64,000 nt of DNA from CAYYIS01 sp964470965 (GTDB lineage Bacteria; JAAXHH01; JABIQT01). How positions within the stretch are numbered: the stretch's first letter is position 1; every line of letters starts with the position of its first letter. The stretch covers positions 62,001-126,000 of the forward strand of contig CAYYIS010000002.1 of the NCBI GenBank assembly GCA_964470965.1, given 5' to 3'. Below the pieces are notes generated by a model. That model saw nothing but the letters and a program-made list of their open reading frames with translations. It was not told the DNA's origin and did no database searches. Shown here in pieces: positions 63,299 to 64,000 of the stretch. The translations under genes were made by a program, and so were the position numbers.

Positions 63299-64000
63299 CG
63301 TAGGTATACCATGGCCACGAAATGAACCTTGATTTTCGCATGCAGACACGTACAAGGAAACCTCAAAATATGGCGGGTCAGATGGCCTGTCAAGCGTGGA
63401 TCAGAAGTGCCCGAGTTTTCCCAACAGTCGATAACAAGTTGATGGGTAACAAGCGGCGTATTTTTAACATCCGAATCATCACGGTTAGCTGGTATTCTAT
63501 CACGGCCGTTTTACCGGTATGACCAGTGATCGGCACCCTGTGTGCCAGGATTAGTATAGAAAAATTGTTGGACGTCCCTGACCTATTCACTCCGGACTGT
63601 GAAACGTCGTCCAACTCCAACCTTTCTATGATCTGACAGTGAAGATAACTCGCTGACTTTCGGTCCCACAGGAGATGATTTACTGAAGGTATTTTCCTGT
63701 GTTAACGATTTCCGTAAATGTACTGGTATTGTCGGTGAGAACCAGGCAGCGTCTAAGAATGGTAATCTGAATTCCTCCGGCCGTGGGAATACAGCCATAA
63801 CCAAAGTGAATTCGATCCGTGAATAAGTCTTATGAAATAGCCCCAAATACCGGGGCGGCTGTCAAGATATCGGCCGACATGTTTTAATATCTAGTACGGT
63901 CATCTCTACAGGCCTCTTTCAACGCCCTTTCTTCGGATCATCCGGTGTGTCCGGAACAAGCACCGCTCATGCCGTTTTGGCATTGCAAACTATTCACCAA
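63299..64000. other. Window end with no supported gene
   Basis: Short frames on both strands lack family resemblance and start signals. Positions 63583-63846 include an 87-codon minus-strand frame of unremarkable composition. I see no tRNA, terminator or repeat that I can support. Confidence 0.4.

Noticed and set aside
1..64000. CRISPR arrays, insertion sequences, prophage, tRNA or rRNA genes
   Set aside because: No regular repeat-spacer pattern, transposase, terminal inverted repeats, phage proteins or recognisable T-loop/cloverleaf motifs were seen by eye; short RNAs could still be missed.

Overview
The window reads as a chromosomal segment of a Gram-negative bacterium. The evidence is a Kdo/LPS-export locus (kdsA, kdsB, lptC, lptA, lptB, a lipid A acyltransferase homologue and a distant lptE), sigma-54, and many lipoproteins and Sec signal peptides. 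There are no phage genes, transposases, CRISPR arrays or recognisable rRNA/tRNA genes. The accessory content includes Gfo/Idh/MocA oxidoreductases, short-chain dehydrogenases, a phytanoyl-CoA dioxygenase-type enzyme, a xylose-isomerase-like TIM barrel, FGGY kinase, peptide ABC transporters and a large polytopic DUF6785-like protein. That mix is typical of environmental, often marine, candidate phyla such as Latescibacterota or Poribacteria. This assignment is inference from gene content only.

Layout. 1-13769 is one long minus-strand block of core genes: pcrA, gatC, kdsB, kdsA, acyltransferase, lptC, lptA, lptB, rpoN, a decayed hpf remnant, hprK, ptsH, ptsI, then metK (cut by the window edge) behind its own promoter and a roughly 330-nt structured leader. 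It combines the lptCAB-rpoN-hpf order known from Proteobacteria with an hprK-ptsH-ptsI regulatory PTS; no sugar-specific EII gene is present in the window. 13881-19558 is a yejABEF-type peptide importer on the minus strand. Its promoter sits back to back with the promoter of a plus-strand pair at 19788-22227, a GHMP sugar kinase and a GalU-like nucleotidyltransferase, which together suggest sugar salvage to a nucleotide sugar.

22228-23159 is a gene-poor stretch ending in a good sigma-70-type promoter. It precedes a plus-strand operon (23160-30368) of a zinc-type dehydrogenase and a complete Dpp/Opp-type ABC transporter. 30350-48870 is a mosaic of short transcription units for small-molecule metabolism: adenosine deaminase family, metallo-beta-lactamase fold hydrolase, Fe-alcohol dehydrogenase, a broken LysR regulator, an IMP-dehydrogenase-type protein, SDRs, MATE exporter, rhamnulokinase, Gfo/Idh proteins, a redoxin, a TIM-barrel epimerase, glycine oxidase and an M14 peptidase. 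48954-55302 holds envelope functions: TPR lipoprotein, membrane-anchored HExxH peptidase with TPRs, LptE, SpoIID-domain protein and AnmK. 55423-63298 holds a PhyH-family oxygenase, a small membrane protein, a Rieske protein with a long unassigned C-terminal region, a 2-hydroxyacid dehydrogenase/SDR pair and a large polytopic membrane protein.

The most notable observations are these. (1) The redoxin at 43697-44281 has one in-frame TGA exactly where the first cysteine of a CxxC redox motif belongs, followed by a compact hairpin at bacterial-SECIS distance: a probable selenoprotein with a UxxC motif. (2) An hpf (ribosome hibernation factor) pseudogene survives at its conserved place between rpoN and hprK. 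(3) metK has a long structured leader that could be an undescribed riboswitch. (4) A LysR regulator is inactivated by a nonsense codon and frameshifts. (5) The kinase/GalU pair and the Rieske protein have unassigned chemistry.
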